A DNA stretch of 64,000 bases from UBA1858 sp965262455 (GTDB lineage Bacteria; Pseudomonadota; Gammaproteobacteria; UBA4575): positions 124,001-188,000 of the forward strand of contig CBDHFH010000003.1 of the NCBI GenBank assembly GCA_965262455.1, read 5' to 3'. Positions 42,973 to 53,288 of this stretch are shown one piece after another; position 1 is the stretch's first letter, and the number at the start of each line of letters is the position of its first letter. Below the pieces are notes generated by a model, which saw nothing but the letters and a program-made list of their open reading frames with translations, made no database searches and was not told the DNA's origin. Position numbers and translations under genes: made by a program.

Positions 42973-44268
42973 ATGAGTACTGAACAAGATTATAAAGTTG
43001 CTGACATTTCACTTGCTGATTGGGGACGCAAAGAAATTGCGATTGCCGAAACAGAAATGCCAGGCTTAATGTCTCTACGTAAAAAGCATGCCGGCCAGTC
43101 ACCTTTAAAAGGGGCGCGCATAGTGGGCTGTTTGCATATGACTATTCAAACCGCGGTGTTAATTGAAACATTAGTGGATCTTGGTGCGGAGGTACGTTGG
43201 TCTTCATGCAATATCTTCTCTACACAAGACCATGCGGCCGCGGCCATAGCCGCAAGTGGTGTTCCTGTGTTTGCCTGGAAAGGTGAAACTGAAGAAGAGT
43301 ATGAGTGGTGTATCGAACAAACCATTACTGGTCCCAATGACTGGAAGCCGAATATGTTGCTTGATGATGGTGGCGACTTAACGAAAGTTATGCATGACAA
43401 GTACCCAGAACTGCTGAAAGATGTGAAAGGGGTATCTGAAGAGACCACCACTGGCGTTAAACGTCTGTATGACATGGTAGCTGACAATAGCCTGATGATC
43501 CCGGCGATTAATGTTAATGACTCAGTGACCAAATCCAAATTTGATAATTTATATGGCTGTCGCGAGTCACTGGTTGATGGCATCAAACGTGCGACCGATG
43601 TCATGGTGGCAGGCAAAATCGCTGTGGTCTGTGGCTACGGCGATGTCGGCAAAGGTTCAGCACAGTCGCTACGTGGCCTGGGAGCAACTGTTTGGATTAC
43701 TGAGATTGATCCTATCTGTGCTCTACAAGCGGCCATGGAAGGCTATCGCGTGGTGACGCTTGACGACGTCTGCACTGAAGCCGATATTTTTGTTACCACT
43801 ACCGGTAATTACAACATTATCACTCACGACCATATGCAAGCCATGAAAGATCAAGCGATTGTTTGCAACATCGGTCACTTTGATAATGAAATTGATGTCG
43901 CTAGCCTGGAAAAATATCAATGGGAAGAAATCAAACCCCAGGTCGACCATGTCATTTTCCCAGATGGAAAACGCATTATCCTGTTAGCTAAAGGTCGTCT
44001 CGTGAATCTAGGTTGCGCGACAGGCCACCCAAGCTTTGTCATGTCTAATTCATTTACTAACCAAGTGCTTGCCCAGCTTGAGCTTTGGGGGGCAAATGGT
44101 AGCTATGAAAATAAAGTATATATCTTACCTAAAAAACTAGACGAAGAAGTCGCACGTTTACATTTGGAACAAATTGGTGTGAAACTCACACGCCTCTCCA
44201 TAGAGCAGGCAGATTATATCGGTGTACCTGTTGATGGCCCTTATAAACCAGAACACTATCGTTACTAA
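42973..44268 (+). CDS. ahcY: Adenosylhomocysteinase
   Basis: Hydrolyses S-adenosylhomocysteine to adenosine and homocysteine, with bound NAD. The 431 residues are shorter than the Pseudomonas enzyme (about 469) because the inserted loop of that form is missing. NAD-binding: VVCGYGDVGKGSAQSLRGLGA; substrate region: DDGGDLTKVMHDKYPEL, SVTKSKFDNLYGCRESL and the C-terminal GPYKPEHYRY. An AGGAG site lies 8 bases before the ATG. Confidence 0.97.
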   Translation: MSTEQDYKVADISLADWGRKEIAIAETEMPGLMSLRKKHAGQSPLKGARIVGCLHMTIQTAVLIETLVDLGAEVRWSSCNIFSTQDHAAAAIAASGVPVFAWKGETEEEYEWCIEQTITGPNDWKPNMLLDDGGDLTKVMHDKYPELLKDVKGVSEETTTGVKRLYDMVADNSLMIPAINVNDSVTKSKFDNLYGCRESLVDGIKRATDVMVAGKIAVVCGYGDVGKGSAQSLRGLGATVWITEIDPICALQAAMEGYRVVTLDDVCTEADIFVTTTGNYNIITHDHMQAMKDQAIVCNIGHFDNEIDVASLEKYQWEEIKPQVDHVIFPDGKRIILLAKGRLVNLGCATGHPSFVMSNSFTNQVLAQLELWGANGSYENKVYILPKKLDEEVARLHLEQIGVKLTRLSIEQADYIGVPVDGPYKPEHYRY

Positions 44269-44301
44269 CACGCACCACACAATCAGCTTCACTGTTAACT
44301 T

Positions 44302-44336
44302 AACGCCGGTATAATTCAATTTACCGGCGTTTTTTA
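44302..44336 (+). terminator. Intrinsic terminator of metK-ahcY
   Basis: AACGCCGGTA and TACCGGCGTT form a perfect 10-bp stem with a 10-base loop, followed by TTTTTATT. It ends 30 bp before the rsmE start. Confidence 0.93.
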
Positions 44337-44366
44337 TTGGTCCATCGTTAATTTGAGTAATGAGTT

Positions 44367-45101
44367 GTGCGCATTCCTAGAATTTACACCTCCAATGACC
44401 TGTGCATTCAGCAAAGTGTGCCACTTGAGATCAAAGCACATAAGCATCTAAAAGATGTTTTACGCATGAGTGTAGGTGATATCGTCATATTATTTAACGG
44501 CGATGGAAAAGATTACCAGGGAGTAATTAGAGAAATAACAAAAAAAATTCTGCGTGTTGAGATTATCGAATCTCGTGAAACAGCCAATGAGTCATCATTG
44601 TCATTGCATTTACTTCAACCGTTATGTAGCTCAGAAAAAATGGATTTATGCTTACAAAAAGTGACTGAACTTGGCGTTAATCAGATCACCCCATTTATTA
44701 GCTCGCGTGTGAATATCAATATCTCTGGTCATCGCTTAGAAAAGAAAATGCTGCATTGGCAATCTGTCATTCAAAGTGCGTGTGAGCAATCAGGCCGATC
44801 TGTAATCCCGATAGTTAACCTGCCTATCTCGTATGAAGATGCATTAAGCAAGTCATATTCACATTCAATCAAGATAATCGCTTCTCCTAATGCAAATAAT
44901 CTGCAAGCATTTAATATCAACTCAGCATCAGATTGTGTATGTGCGATTGGCCCAGAGGGCGGTTTCACACAACAGGAAATTCAACATGCCGAACAAGTTG
45001 GTTTTCAGGCGATACAGATAGGCAACAGAATTTTACGCCTTGAAACGGCTGTGATTGCTGCGGTGACGCTATGTCAATATAACTGGGGAGATTTTAATTA
45101 G
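44367..45101 (+). CDS. rsmE: 16S rRNA m3U1498 methyltransferase
   Basis: SPOUT methyltransferase of 244 residues that methylates U1498 of 16S rRNA. The N-terminal PUA-like domain (RIPRIYTSND .. HLKDVLRMSVGDIVILFNGDG) is followed by the knot region: KVTELGVNQITPFISSRV and CAIGPEGGFTQQEIQHAEQ, then GNRILRLETAVIAAV. The start is GTG (TTGTGCGCATT), giving the family N-terminus. It converges with chpC, 3 bp between the stops. Confidence 0.94.
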   Translation: MRIPRIYTSNDLCIQQSVPLEIKAHKHLKDVLRMSVGDIVILFNGDGKDYQGVIREITKKILRVEIIESRETANESSLSLHLLQPLCSSEKMDLCLQKVTELGVNQITPFISSRVNINISGHRLEKKMLHWQSVIQSACEQSGRSVIPIVNLPISYEDALSKSYSHSIKIIASPNANNLQAFNINSASDCVCAIGPEGGFTQQEIQHAEQVGFQAIQIGNRILRLETAVIAAVTLCQYNWGDFN

Positions 45102-45104
45102 TGA

Positions 45105-45593
45105 CTAGGCTGTGGCGACGTCTGCCATTGTCCAAACAGCATTTTGTAGTGCATCAAAGTCGGGGACATCAAGCACACGGCTACCAATTGAAATTGAATG
45201 TTCTATCCATTCCTTGTCATCATCGACTTGCAAATTTTCAAGCGACTGCTCACTCAATATTAAAGGCTTGGGAAACCCTCTGCATAGCAGCGCATAATGT
45301 TCATTCTCAAAGCCTTTTAAAAATGACTTCACTATCACAACTTTTGGTTTTTGCATGGCTTGTCGTTGAACATCAGAGCCAATTAAACTCTCAAAGCAGA
45401 CTAAAGGAACTCGCCAATCTTGCCAGATATATTCACCTAACTTCCAACTAGTATAGCCCTTTGCTGGGGCAAATAATTCGTCTTTCCAAGACAACACATC
45501 AGCCACCATCGCTTTGGGTATCAGCACCTCTTTATGTTGCAGGCGTAACAACATAACACTAACACTGGCATCAATATTTTCTTCCGCAATCAT
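45105..45593 (-). CDS. chpC: CheW-like chemotaxis adaptor ChpC
   Basis: This 162-residue protein has a CheW-like domain (LLRLQHKEVLIPKAMVADVLSW at the start, GEYIWQDWRVPLVCFESLIG in the middle). It occupies the place of ChpC in the Pseudomonas Pil-Chp cluster, 8 bp downstream of chpA. In that system PilI is the main adaptor and ChpC a second one, thought to add other receptor inputs. Sequence conservation is weak, so the assignment leans on the context. Confidence 0.82.
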   Translation of the reverse strand: MIAEENIDASVSVMLLRLQHKEVLIPKAMVADVLSWKDELFAPAKGYTSWKLGEYIWQDWRVPLVCFESLIGSDVQRQAMQKPKVVIVKSFLKGFENEHYALLCRGFPKPLILSEQSLENLQVDDDKEWIEHSISIGSRVLDVPDFDALQNAVWTMADVATA

Positions 45594-45601
45594 ATCAGTG
45601 T

Positions 45602-48600
45602 CTAATACTCGCGAATGCTCTCAAGCAATTGAGCTTCGTTGTAAGGTTTGCCCAGGTAACAATTGACACCAAGTTCCATTGCGCGATTTCTATGTTTATC
45701 ACCAGTGCGTGAAGTAATCATTATTATAGGTACATTGGTTAAGCGTGGTTCTTTACGCATATGTGCTGCGAGTTCATAACCATCCATACGCGGCATTTCT
45801 ATATCTAACAGAACAATGCTTGGTGTGATTTTTTGTAGTTTTTGCAGTGCGTCTACGCCGTCTTTTGCGGTAACTACTTTATAGTTATTTCTTTCCAAGA
45901 ATCGGGTTGTCACTTTACGAATTGTAATTGAATCATCAACGACCATCACTGTTGCTTCTTCATCACTCTTATCTTCGGGGACCTCTGAAACGACCACATC
46001 ATTACTGGCTTGCGCCTGTATTAAGCGCGCGATCCATGGCACATCAAGAATCAATGCAACATTTCCATCACCTAAAATAGTCGCCCCAGAGATGCCTTGA
46101 GACTGGCTAAAATGGGGAGCCATAGGTTTCACAACGATTTCTTTATTGCCAAATGTCGCATCAACATGCAGGGCAATACGCTGTTCACCCAATCTGACTA
46201 AAATGACAGGATAGGTTGCATCATCGTCTTCTAAGTACAATGTGCCTGTCTTAAGCAATGAAGCCAGATGGTGGAACGAATAATCATAACCTGCATAGGT
46301 ATAGCTTGGGCCGTGATGTGAATATATCTCTTTCAATTCGGATGTATGCAGCTGAATAACGCCCTCTATACCGGATAAGGTTAATGCATACACCTGCTTA
46401 CCCGCCTGCACAAGTAACGAGTGACTGACTGCCAAGGTAAACGGCAGTTTAAGTATAAATTTAGCGCCTTTATTCAATACCGAACGAGTTTCGATATTGC
46501 CACCCAGACGTCGTATATCTTTGTCGACGATATCCATACCGACACCGCGACCGGCAATTTTTGATACTGAACTCGCCGTACTCAATCCAGGTTTAAAAAT
46601 AAGTTGTAGCGCTTCCTCGTCCGACACATTGTCACTGGATTTGATTAAATCGTTTTCTAGTGCTTTAGCCTTTACTTTTTCGGGGTCAATGCCGGCACCA
46701 TCATCTTTCAAAATGATGCCAATTTCAGACCCTTCACGCGCGATTTCAATTTTTATCTGTCCGTTGCTAGGCTTACCTAGCTGCTGACGTTTTTCCACAG
46801 ACTCAATGCCATGGCCAACACTATTGCGTAAAATATGTTCGATTGAAGTTATAACACCATTCAGCACCCGGCGATCAATCTCAATGTCACCACCCTCGAG
46901 CACCAAATCAACTTGCTTGTTTAATTCACTGGAGGTTTGTCGAACAATCCGCTGCAGTCTAGGTTCCACACTATCAAAACGAATCATTCGTGTGCTCAAC
47001 AAATTGTCTTGCAAATTCGTGGTAACGACTTTTTGCGTCACCAGCACATCTTCAGCATCCTGCATATTCTTCAGAAAGATTTCTCGAATATTTGATAAGT
47101 CATCAACACTTTCAGCTAATGAACGAGATAGTTGTTGAATATCCGAGTATCTGTCTAGCTCAAGTGGATCAAAGTCGGCAATATTCTCTTGATCGTCTGC
47201 ATGCTTAAATAAAATTTGTGCCTCTGTCTCAATATCTAATTTTCTAAGTTGTTCACGTAAACGGCCAATGGTCTGTTCAAATTCATTTGAATTAGATGCG
47301 AACAAATTAAACAACTGCTCCAGTCTTGAGCGCTGGATGTTAACTTCACCCGCATCATTTACCAGCCCGTCCAGTACATCTGCGGGCACTCTTACAATTT
47401 CATGTTTTTCCTGACTAACACTAGAGTCATCCACCACATCAGTTGCGACATTGATAAATTTCTTTAATGCAGGATTATCTTCTGCTTGTTGTTGAGATTT
47501 ATCTTCAGCAAGAGATTTAGCTGTAGATGCTTTTTCATCTGTCGCTTCTGTTTGATGCACATTAGTGACATCTCGATCAATCGCATGGTGGTCATTTTCA
47601 GGCGCTTGAATATCGCTTACATCAAGCTCTTCGAGCAAATCACTTGGCAATTCACTATCTGATTGAACTTTAGGCTGAGGTTTTGCTGCCTGATTCACAG
47701 GCTCTGCAACATGCGCAGTGGTTGGATCACAGGCACGTTTTAATTCTAAGATTAATGAATCATTTAAATAAATATCTTGATTTCTTTGCGCCAGCTCAAC
47801 ATTTGCATAGAGCTCATCAAGCACTTTTTGCAGTAAATTATTTGCCAATGACAGTTCTACTTCATTGGCACTTATAGCAATCAATAGCGATTCAGTGACA
47901 TGGCTCAATTCACCCAGAGTGGTAAGTCCAGCCATTCTTGAGCTGCCTTTGAGCGTATGAAACTGTCTTTGCAATTCAGAGACTGCATCACTTACTGCAT
48001 CACCTGATTTTAATTTCTGAGACGAAACCTGACAGGCAGACAGTAGATCTTCAGCCTCTTCATAGAAAATTTCACATAATTCCGCATCTCTATCTTGCGC
48101 ATAATCCACCATTGATGGCTCAGATGGCGCTTCACTCGTGACGTTTTGTACAGTGTTCTCTGCAGGCTTATTTGATTCTTTATGTTCTTCTTCTGAATAC
48201 TCATCCAGAAGCACTTCATTCAGTGCTTGTAACTGCTCAATCAGCTTGGTGTCTAATTCATCTATAGGCTGTGATTGTTCAAGTTTTTTTAGGTCAGACT
48301 CGATTTGCTTAACACAAGACTGCACCAAATGCGTTTGTTCATTTGAAAACTGAATATCGTGTTTAATCGCCAGGTCGACAATTTCTTCCAGTGGCTTACA
48401 TACATCAGAAATATGCTTGATTCCTGCGGTACGCGCACTTCCACGCATGGTATGCACGGTGCGTAATAACTTTTCATCAATTTTAATTTCGGCGGTATCA
48501 ACTGCGTCTTCACCGATTGCGTCGCGCATGACTTTGAGATGCTGAGTCGCCTCAACCGCAAATATTCCAGTCAATTCATTTTGTAACGACTCACCAAGTT

Positions 48601-51274
48601 GTGGTGCTGGCTGTGATAGCTGGTCATTGTCATGGCTAGATTGAGGTTCAGGTTCGGGCTTATTCGCCGTCACTGGTTCGGCTGAAACAACCTGCTCGAT
48701 ATCTGCTGCCGCATTTTTTGCTTGTTCAATTAATGAAATAATATTTCCATCACATGCTTGCGAAGGTGCTTTTAGTTGTTCTACCAACACTTGCGCAGTA
48801 TCTACAGCTTTTTGCAACAATTGTTGTTTGTATTCAGCAACCGGCTCTTTTTTGCCTAAGCATTTATTACATAAATTTTCAAATTGCCAACCGAATTCAG
48901 ACAATAATTCTGCACCGACAAAACGACCACTGCCTTTGAGTGTATGATAGCCGCGACGCATGGTTGCGAAACTATCCCAATCTTTCTGATTATTATTCCA
49001 CGCCTGCCAAGAAGACTTAACATCAAAAACAACTTGTTCTGCTTCTTCAATGAACGTTTCAACTAATATTGGATCCGCTTCACCAGTAAGAATAGCCAAC
49101 TGAACTGGCTGTTCAGGGACTTGGATGTTCTCAACAGGCTTATGTGCAGCTGATTCGGCAGCATTCGCTTGATCACTTGCAACATCTACCGCCGCATCAG
49201 ATACATCATCCTGTGAGTCTTTACGTTCAGATGACTCTTCATTGCCTGATTCAGATTGCTTGCTAATAGACTCATCTAACACCAGTTGGTCTATTGACTC
49301 ATCATTGCTGTCTTTATTGTCGGCAACATCTTCACTTAAATCGTTTAAGTCGGGAAGATCATTGATACGCTCAACATCATCATCAACGAATCCTATTCCC
49401 GGCATCGCATCTTTAGATGACTGAACTGCTAATAATAATTCATCCTCACCCGTCATCATGGTCATATCAAGATCTACATCAAGATCAGACTCAAGTTCAG
49501 ACTTATGCTCTGGTTCTGGCTCATTATTGTCAGCATGCTCGTTATGATCGCTTTGCTCAGGTAGAGCAGGTTGAGTAATTCTCTCTAATGCCAGCTCACA
49601 ATGTTCTAGGATTTGTTCAGCATAAGGCACGCGTGATTCTAATTGCTCAAAGTAGCATTGCAGGCCTACAACACAATCGGCAAGATCTTTTAGCGCATCT
49701 CCTTCGCTTTCCACATCCTGCTGAAATTGCTCTGAGGCAATGTATTCGGCCACGCCTTCAATTAAGCTGACAGGTGCGGTGAGATCAATGACACGAATAA
49801 CACCGCTTAGCTCAAGCACGTTCTGCACACAACGTTGGCGCTTATCTTCATCATATTCGATATGAATGACATCAGTAAGCAACTCTTTAGTTTGCTCTAT
49901 GCGCAACAACACCTCAGATATAGTAACGCTGAATGCGGCTTTATGTTCATTGTCGTACTGCTCATTAACAAACCTAGCACTATCCTGTTTGCTTTCATTA
50001 ATCGATTCTTTAAAATTGATGCGATACTCTATGAAATTATTTATGCATGTCTCAATTTCAAGTATCACTTCTGATACAGCAAGCAACACCAACTCAACGT
50101 CATCTTGCTCGCCAGACATTAATAAATCTACTTCATGAATTTGATGCTCAGCTTTTGTTTTGTAGTCCTCGATACCAATCATGGACAATGTATCGCTGAT
50201 CCTTTGCAAACCAGAATATAAACGCTCAATATGTTTTTGCTCTTGTAGATTGCTATGAATGAATAATTCTATGCAATCTTTTGCGGTAGCAACGTCTTCC
50301 AACAATGCTTTAGAAACAGTGATTAACACCTCGCTTGAAGGCGCACTGATTTGCTGTCTCAACTCATCCATCTCTTGTTGCTGAGGGATTTGTTCATTTA
50401 GCTTATACAGTTGCTTAACCTGAGTGACTATTCGGCCGCGATTATCTGAGATAGCTATGTAGTAGAGAATATTTTTTATAATAGTGTCATCTATGCGATG
50501 CGAAAATTCTTCTTCACCAACTTCAACTAATAGCTTTATCTGTTTATCTAATGCATTAAACAATGATGCAATGCTTGCATTAAATGGCAGCGCATTAATT
50601 GCTACCGACTGCGCGAGTGCACTCGCTAACCACCATAGTTTTTGGCCTGCCTCAGTTTTGCTTGTGCGCTGTAAGCGAATTGATAACTTGCATAGTTGTG
50701 CAGCTGCGGTTGGAATATCTTTGCCACTTACGCAGGCCAAGAGTGTTTTTTGAAAATTACTTCTTACTAGGCGCAGCCATGATTCATCTGCTTTTTCGTT
50801 GCTATTGACTATAACTTTTGGTGGGCTGACACCGTCAATATTGGGAAAGAATAAAACATTTTCAGACAATAACGCAGCATCTCTCGCGGCACGCAAGTCA
50901 TTTAATAACGGCATTAACGCCAGTGGAACATCTTTATTACCTGCTTCCACATGAGTGAGATATTCCGTTAGGCGAATAATTGATCGTGACACCACATCCT
51001 GCGCTTCCTCAACGCGCGCAGCACTACCATCAACAAGCATTTGAATCACTTTCACTGTCTCATCAAGCAATAATACACCTCCGTGTATTTGCATGATTTG
51101 CAATGTACTTGAGGCTTTATTTAACTCAACAATTGATCGCTTAAGGTCAGTTAAATTTGCATTATCTTCAATATATGCTTGTATAGAAATGCTGGCATCT
51201 GAAATCAATAAATCAACTTCTGCTTTGGTAGCAGTAACTGCTCTTTGTTCCAGTGCCTGTAGAACTCTTCGCAT
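45602..51274 (-). CDS. chpA: Hybrid chemosensory histidine kinase ChpA/PilL
   Basis: This 1890-residue CheA-type kinase controls type IV pili. An N-terminal FimL-like region (about 1-540) lacks clear phosphotransfer histidines. Three Hpt domains then follow, with phospho-sites H777 (GYHTLKGSGRF), H941 (VHTMRGSARTAG) and H1106 (FHTLKGSSRMAG), separated by long acidic linkers. Next come the dimerisation part, the HATPase (ILRNSVGHGIE with N1484; DDGAGIDPEKV; GRGVGMDIV), a CheW domain (about 1600-1740) and a C-terminal receiver with D1824 (IVLLDIEMPRMDG). The P. aeruginosa protein is about 2470 residues with more Hpt units. It lies in pilGHIJ-chpA-chpC; no chpB or pilK is between it and pilJ. 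Confidence 0.95.
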   Translation of the reverse strand: MRRVLQALEQRAVTATKAEVDLLISDASISIQAYIEDNANLTDLKRSIVELNKASSTLQIMQIHGGVLLLDETVKVIQMLVDGSAARVEEAQDVVSRSIIRLTEYLTHVEAGNKDVPLALMPLLNDLRAARDAALLSENVLFFPNIDGVSPPKVIVNSNEKADESWLRLVRSNFQKTLLACVSGKDIPTAAAQLCKLSIRLQRTSKTEAGQKLWWLASALAQSVAINALPFNASIASLFNALDKQIKLLVEVGEEEFSHRIDDTIIKNILYYIAISDNRGRIVTQVKQLYKLNEQIPQQQEMDELRQQISAPSSEVLITVSKALLEDVATAKDCIELFIHSNLQEQKHIERLYSGLQRISDTLSMIGIEDYKTKAEHQIHEVDLLMSGEQDDVELVLLAVSEVILEIETCINNFIEYRINFKESINESKQDSARFVNEQYDNEHKAAFSVTISEVLLRIEQTKELLTDVIHIEYDEDKRQRCVQNVLELSGVIRVIDLTAPVSLIEGVAEYIASEQFQQDVESEGDALKDLADCVVGLQCYFEQLESRVPYAEQILEHCELALERITQPALPEQSDHNEHADNNEPEPEHKSELESDLDVDLDMTMMTGEDELLLAVQSSKDAMPGIGFVDDDVERINDLPDLNDLSEDVADNKDSNDESIDQLVLDESISKQSESGNEESSERKDSQDDVSDAAVDVASDQANAAESAAHKPVENIQVPEQPVQLAILTGEADPILVETFIEEAEQVVFDVKSSWQAWNNNQKDWDSFATMRRGYHTLKGSGRFVGAELLSEFGWQFENLCNKCLGKKEPVAEYKQQLLQKAVDTAQVLVEQLKAPSQACDGNIISLIEQAKNAAADIEQVVSAEPVTANKPEPEPQSSHDNDQLSQPAPQLGESLQNELTGIFAVEATQHLKVMRDAIGEDAVDTAEIKIDEKLLRTVHTMRGSARTAGIKHISDVCKPLEEIVDLAIKHDIQFSNEQTHLVQSCVKQIESDLKKLEQSQPIDELDTKLIEQLQALNEVLLDEYSEEEHKESNKPAENTVQNVTSEAPSEPSMVDYAQDRDAELCEIFYEEAEDLLSACQVSSQKLKSGDAVSDAVSELQRQFHTLKGSSRMAGLTTLGELSHVTESLLIAISANEVELSLANNLLQKVLDELYANVELAQRNQDIYLNDSLILELKRACDPTTAHVAEPVNQAAKPQPKVQSDSELPSDLLEELDVSDIQAPENDHHAIDRDVTNVHQTEATDEKASTAKSLAEDKSQQQAEDNPALKKFINVATDVVDDSSVSQEKHEIVRVPADVLDGLVNDAGEVNIQRSRLEQLFNLFASNSNEFEQTIGRLREQLRKLDIETEAQILFKHADDQENIADFDPLELDRYSDIQQLSRSLAESVDDLSNIREIFLKNMQDAEDVLVTQKVVTTNLQDNLLSTRMIRFDSVEPRLQRIVRQTSSELNKQVDLVLEGGDIEIDRRVLNGVITSIEHILRNSVGHGIESVEKRQQLGKPSNGQIKIEIAREGSEIGIILKDDGAGIDPEKVKAKALENDLIKSSDNVSDEEALQLIFKPGLSTASSVSKIAGRGVGMDIVDKDIRRLGGNIETRSVLNKGAKFILKLPFTLAVSHSLLVQAGKQVYALTLSGIEGVIQLHTSELKEIYSHHGPSYTYAGYDYSFHHLASLLKTGTLYLEDDDATYPVILVRLGEQRIALHVDATFGNKEIVVKPMAPHFSQSQGISGATILGDGNVALILDVPWIARLIQAQASNDVVVSEVPEDKSDEEATVMVVDDSITIRKVTTRFLERNNYKVVTAKDGVDALQKLQKITPSIVLLDIEMPRMDGYELAAHMRKEPRLTNVPIIMITSRTGDKHRNRAMELGVNCYLGKPYNEAQLLESIREY

Positions 51275-51310
51275 GCTTATTCCTATTAGTATTCTTATCT
51301 ACACTGTCAA

Positions 51311-52648
51311 TTAAGATGCCATTTTCTGCGCTGGCTCTGGCTCAATCAATTCTGCCTTGTTGGCCACAACAGACTCACTTTCAGGCAGCTTAAATCCAGA
51401 TACAGATTTCTTAAGTCCGTTGGATAACACAGTTAACTCACTTACTGAATTCGCCGTGCGCGTGGCACTGGTCGATGTCTGTTGGGTGATTTCTTGAATG
51501 ACATTCATGGTTGCCGCAGCATTAGCTGATGCCTGAGATTGTTTTGTCGCTGCAGTAGAAATATTTTGAATCAGGCCGCTTAAGTTCGCAGATACAGATT
51601 CAATTTCTGCCAACGCCTCGCCCGCATCCTCGGCTAGACGCGCACCATTGACAACGTTTGCAGTACTTTGCTCCATGGAATCGACCGCTTCGTTAATATC
51701 GCCCTGAATAGTTTTAACCAATGCTTCAATTTGCTTGGTCGCATTACCTGCACGCTCTGCAAGTCTTTGCACCTCATCCGCGACCACGGCAAATCCGCGC
51801 CCGGCTTCACCCGCACTTGATGCTTGTATGGCTGCATTAAGTGCCAAGATATTTGTTTGGTCAGCAATTTCATCAATCAAGCTAACCATATTACCAATCT
51901 CTTGTGAGCTCTCACCCAGTCGCTTGATTCGTTTAGATGTCTCCTGGATCTGTTCTCTAATCGTATCCATACCATCAATTGTGCGACTCACTGTTTGTGC
52001 ACCTTTGTGAGCGATATCTACTGATTTCTGTGCTACTTCAGCCGACGTATTGGCGTTCTTGGACACATGTTGAATTGACGTCGCCATCTCGGTGATTGCA
52101 GAGGTAGCGTTAGTAATTTCTCGTGATTGCGTATGACTTGAATCCGTCAACTGACGCGTTATATCTTGTGTCTGCACAGCTGCATGTGACACTTGTACAG
52201 CAGTGCGGTTAATAGTCGTTACCAGGTTACGCAATGCATCAATAGAGTAATTCACCGAATCCGCGATTGCGCCGGTGATGTCTTCAGTGACGGTGGTATG
52301 TACGGTTAGATCACCTTCTGCAAGGTTTGTCATCTCATCAAGCAACAACAGAATGGCTTGCTGGTTACGTTTATTTTGCTCATCAATTGCATGCAATTGT
52401 TTCTTCACGCGAGTACTCCAGCGCCAGCTAAACATGACAAGTAACGCCATAAACGATAACCCAACCAGCATTGTTCCTGCTGCGACTATCATGCGTTGCG
52501 AATCAACAAACAATGATGGCATAAATACCATCGCGCATAACATGGCAAGCGTGCACACAACAGCAAATGAAAGACCAATCAGCATATATAATGTTGTTCG
52601 ATCTTTTTTATCCATCGAGTTATGTGTGATTATTTTAGGTACTGCCAT
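51311..52648 (-). CDS. pilJ: Methyl-accepting chemotaxis protein PilJ, without a periplasmic sensor domain
   Basis: This 445-residue receptor of the Pil-Chp system has two membrane segments (about 20-43 and 54-75) joined by only about 10 residues, then a HAMP-like region (95-150) and the signalling hairpin DEIADQTNILALNAAIQASSAGEAGRGFAVVADEVQRLAERAGNATKQIE (read as the standard MCP tip). P. aeruginosa PilJ has about 680 residues with a large periplasmic PilJ domain, which is missing here. The ATG at 52648 has GGAGG seven bases upstream, and stops block a longer frame, so the short form is not a start error. It lies between pilI and chpA. Confidence 0.9.
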   Translation of the reverse strand: MAVPKIITHNSMDKKDRTTLYMLIGLSFAVVCTLAMLCAMVFMPSLFVDSQRMIVAAGTMLVGLSFMALLVMFSWRWSTRVKKQLHAIDEQNKRNQQAILLLLDEMTNLAEGDLTVHTTVTEDITGAIADSVNYSIDALRNLVTTINRTAVQVSHAAVQTQDITRQLTDSSHTQSREITNATSAITEMATSIQHVSKNANTSAEVAQKSVDIAHKGAQTVSRTIDGMDTIREQIQETSKRIKRLGESSQEIGNMVSLIDEIADQTNILALNAAIQASSAGEAGRGFAVVADEVQRLAERAGNATKQIEALVKTIQGDINEAVDSMEQSTANVVNGARLAEDAGEALAEIESVSANLSGLIQNISTAATKQSQASANAAATMNVIQEITQQTSTSATRTANSVSELTVLSNGLKKSVSGFKLPESESVVANKAELIEPEPAQKMAS

Positions 52649-52746
52649 CCTTTTTCCTCCAAACTTCTTGCTAGGCAAGAAAGATTCCGTTCTATTAAAT
52701 ATTACTTAATCAATTCAAATATAAATAACGATTTCCTATAACCCAT

Positions 52747-53283
52747 TTAGTTGTACTGTCTCTGCCCTTCAGTAAAGCGTTTATCGTTGAGCATTTTTTG
52801 CGTATCACAAACGCCGTAATACATATCATCTTCTTTGTATATGCCAGATAAATAATCCACTAAGCTTGCATCCCAATTTTCTGGGTGACTATCTTTAAAT
52901 GCTTCTGGCTGAAGATTCATTAATCCAACCACATGATCAACAACGAAGCCAAAAAAAACTGAACCTACTTTGCTTGCAATGACACGGCGATCGGCAATTT
53001 TATTCACTGGTTCTGTATTGAATAAAAAGTTTTTCAAATCTATTAATGTGAGCAATTGACCGCGACGACTTGCTACACCAATCACCCACGGACGCGAAAT
53101 TGGAATGGGCGAATAATTAATATCCGAGATCACTTCAGTACTTGTATCTAGTGGTATCAATAAGTCATATCGCCCCACTCTGAAATGCAAAGTTCTCATG
53201 GTTGAATGGCTATTGACTAAAACAGAATCCGACTCGCGTGAGAATCTCTTGTCCAGTTCATTTAAATAATTGAACGCGGTCAT
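52747..53283 (-). CDS. pilI: CheW-like adaptor PilI
   Basis: This 178-residue CheW-domain protein couples PilJ to ChpA. It shows LHFRVGRYDLLIPLDTSTEVI, PRPWVIGVASRRGQLLTLIDLKNFL and GFVVDHVVGLMNL. The frame opens with a TTG at 53292 that overlaps the pilH stop (TTGA); the ATG at 53283 is chosen as the more usual start, but the TTG would give classic 4-bp coupling. Confidence 0.9.
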   Translation of the reverse strand: MTAFNYLNELDKRFSRESDSVLVNSHSTMRTLHFRVGRYDLLIPLDTSTEVISDINYSPIPISRPWVIGVASRRGQLLTLIDLKNFLFNTEPVNKIADRRVIASKVGSVFFGFVVDHVVGLMNLQPEAFKDSHPENWDASLVDYLSGIYKEDDMYYGVCDTQKMLNDKRFTEGQRQYN

Positions 53284-53288
53284 CTTAA

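Noticed and set aside
52275..52709. 144-residue plus-strand ORF opposite pilJ
   Set aside because: Shadow of the pilJ coding frame with no start context.
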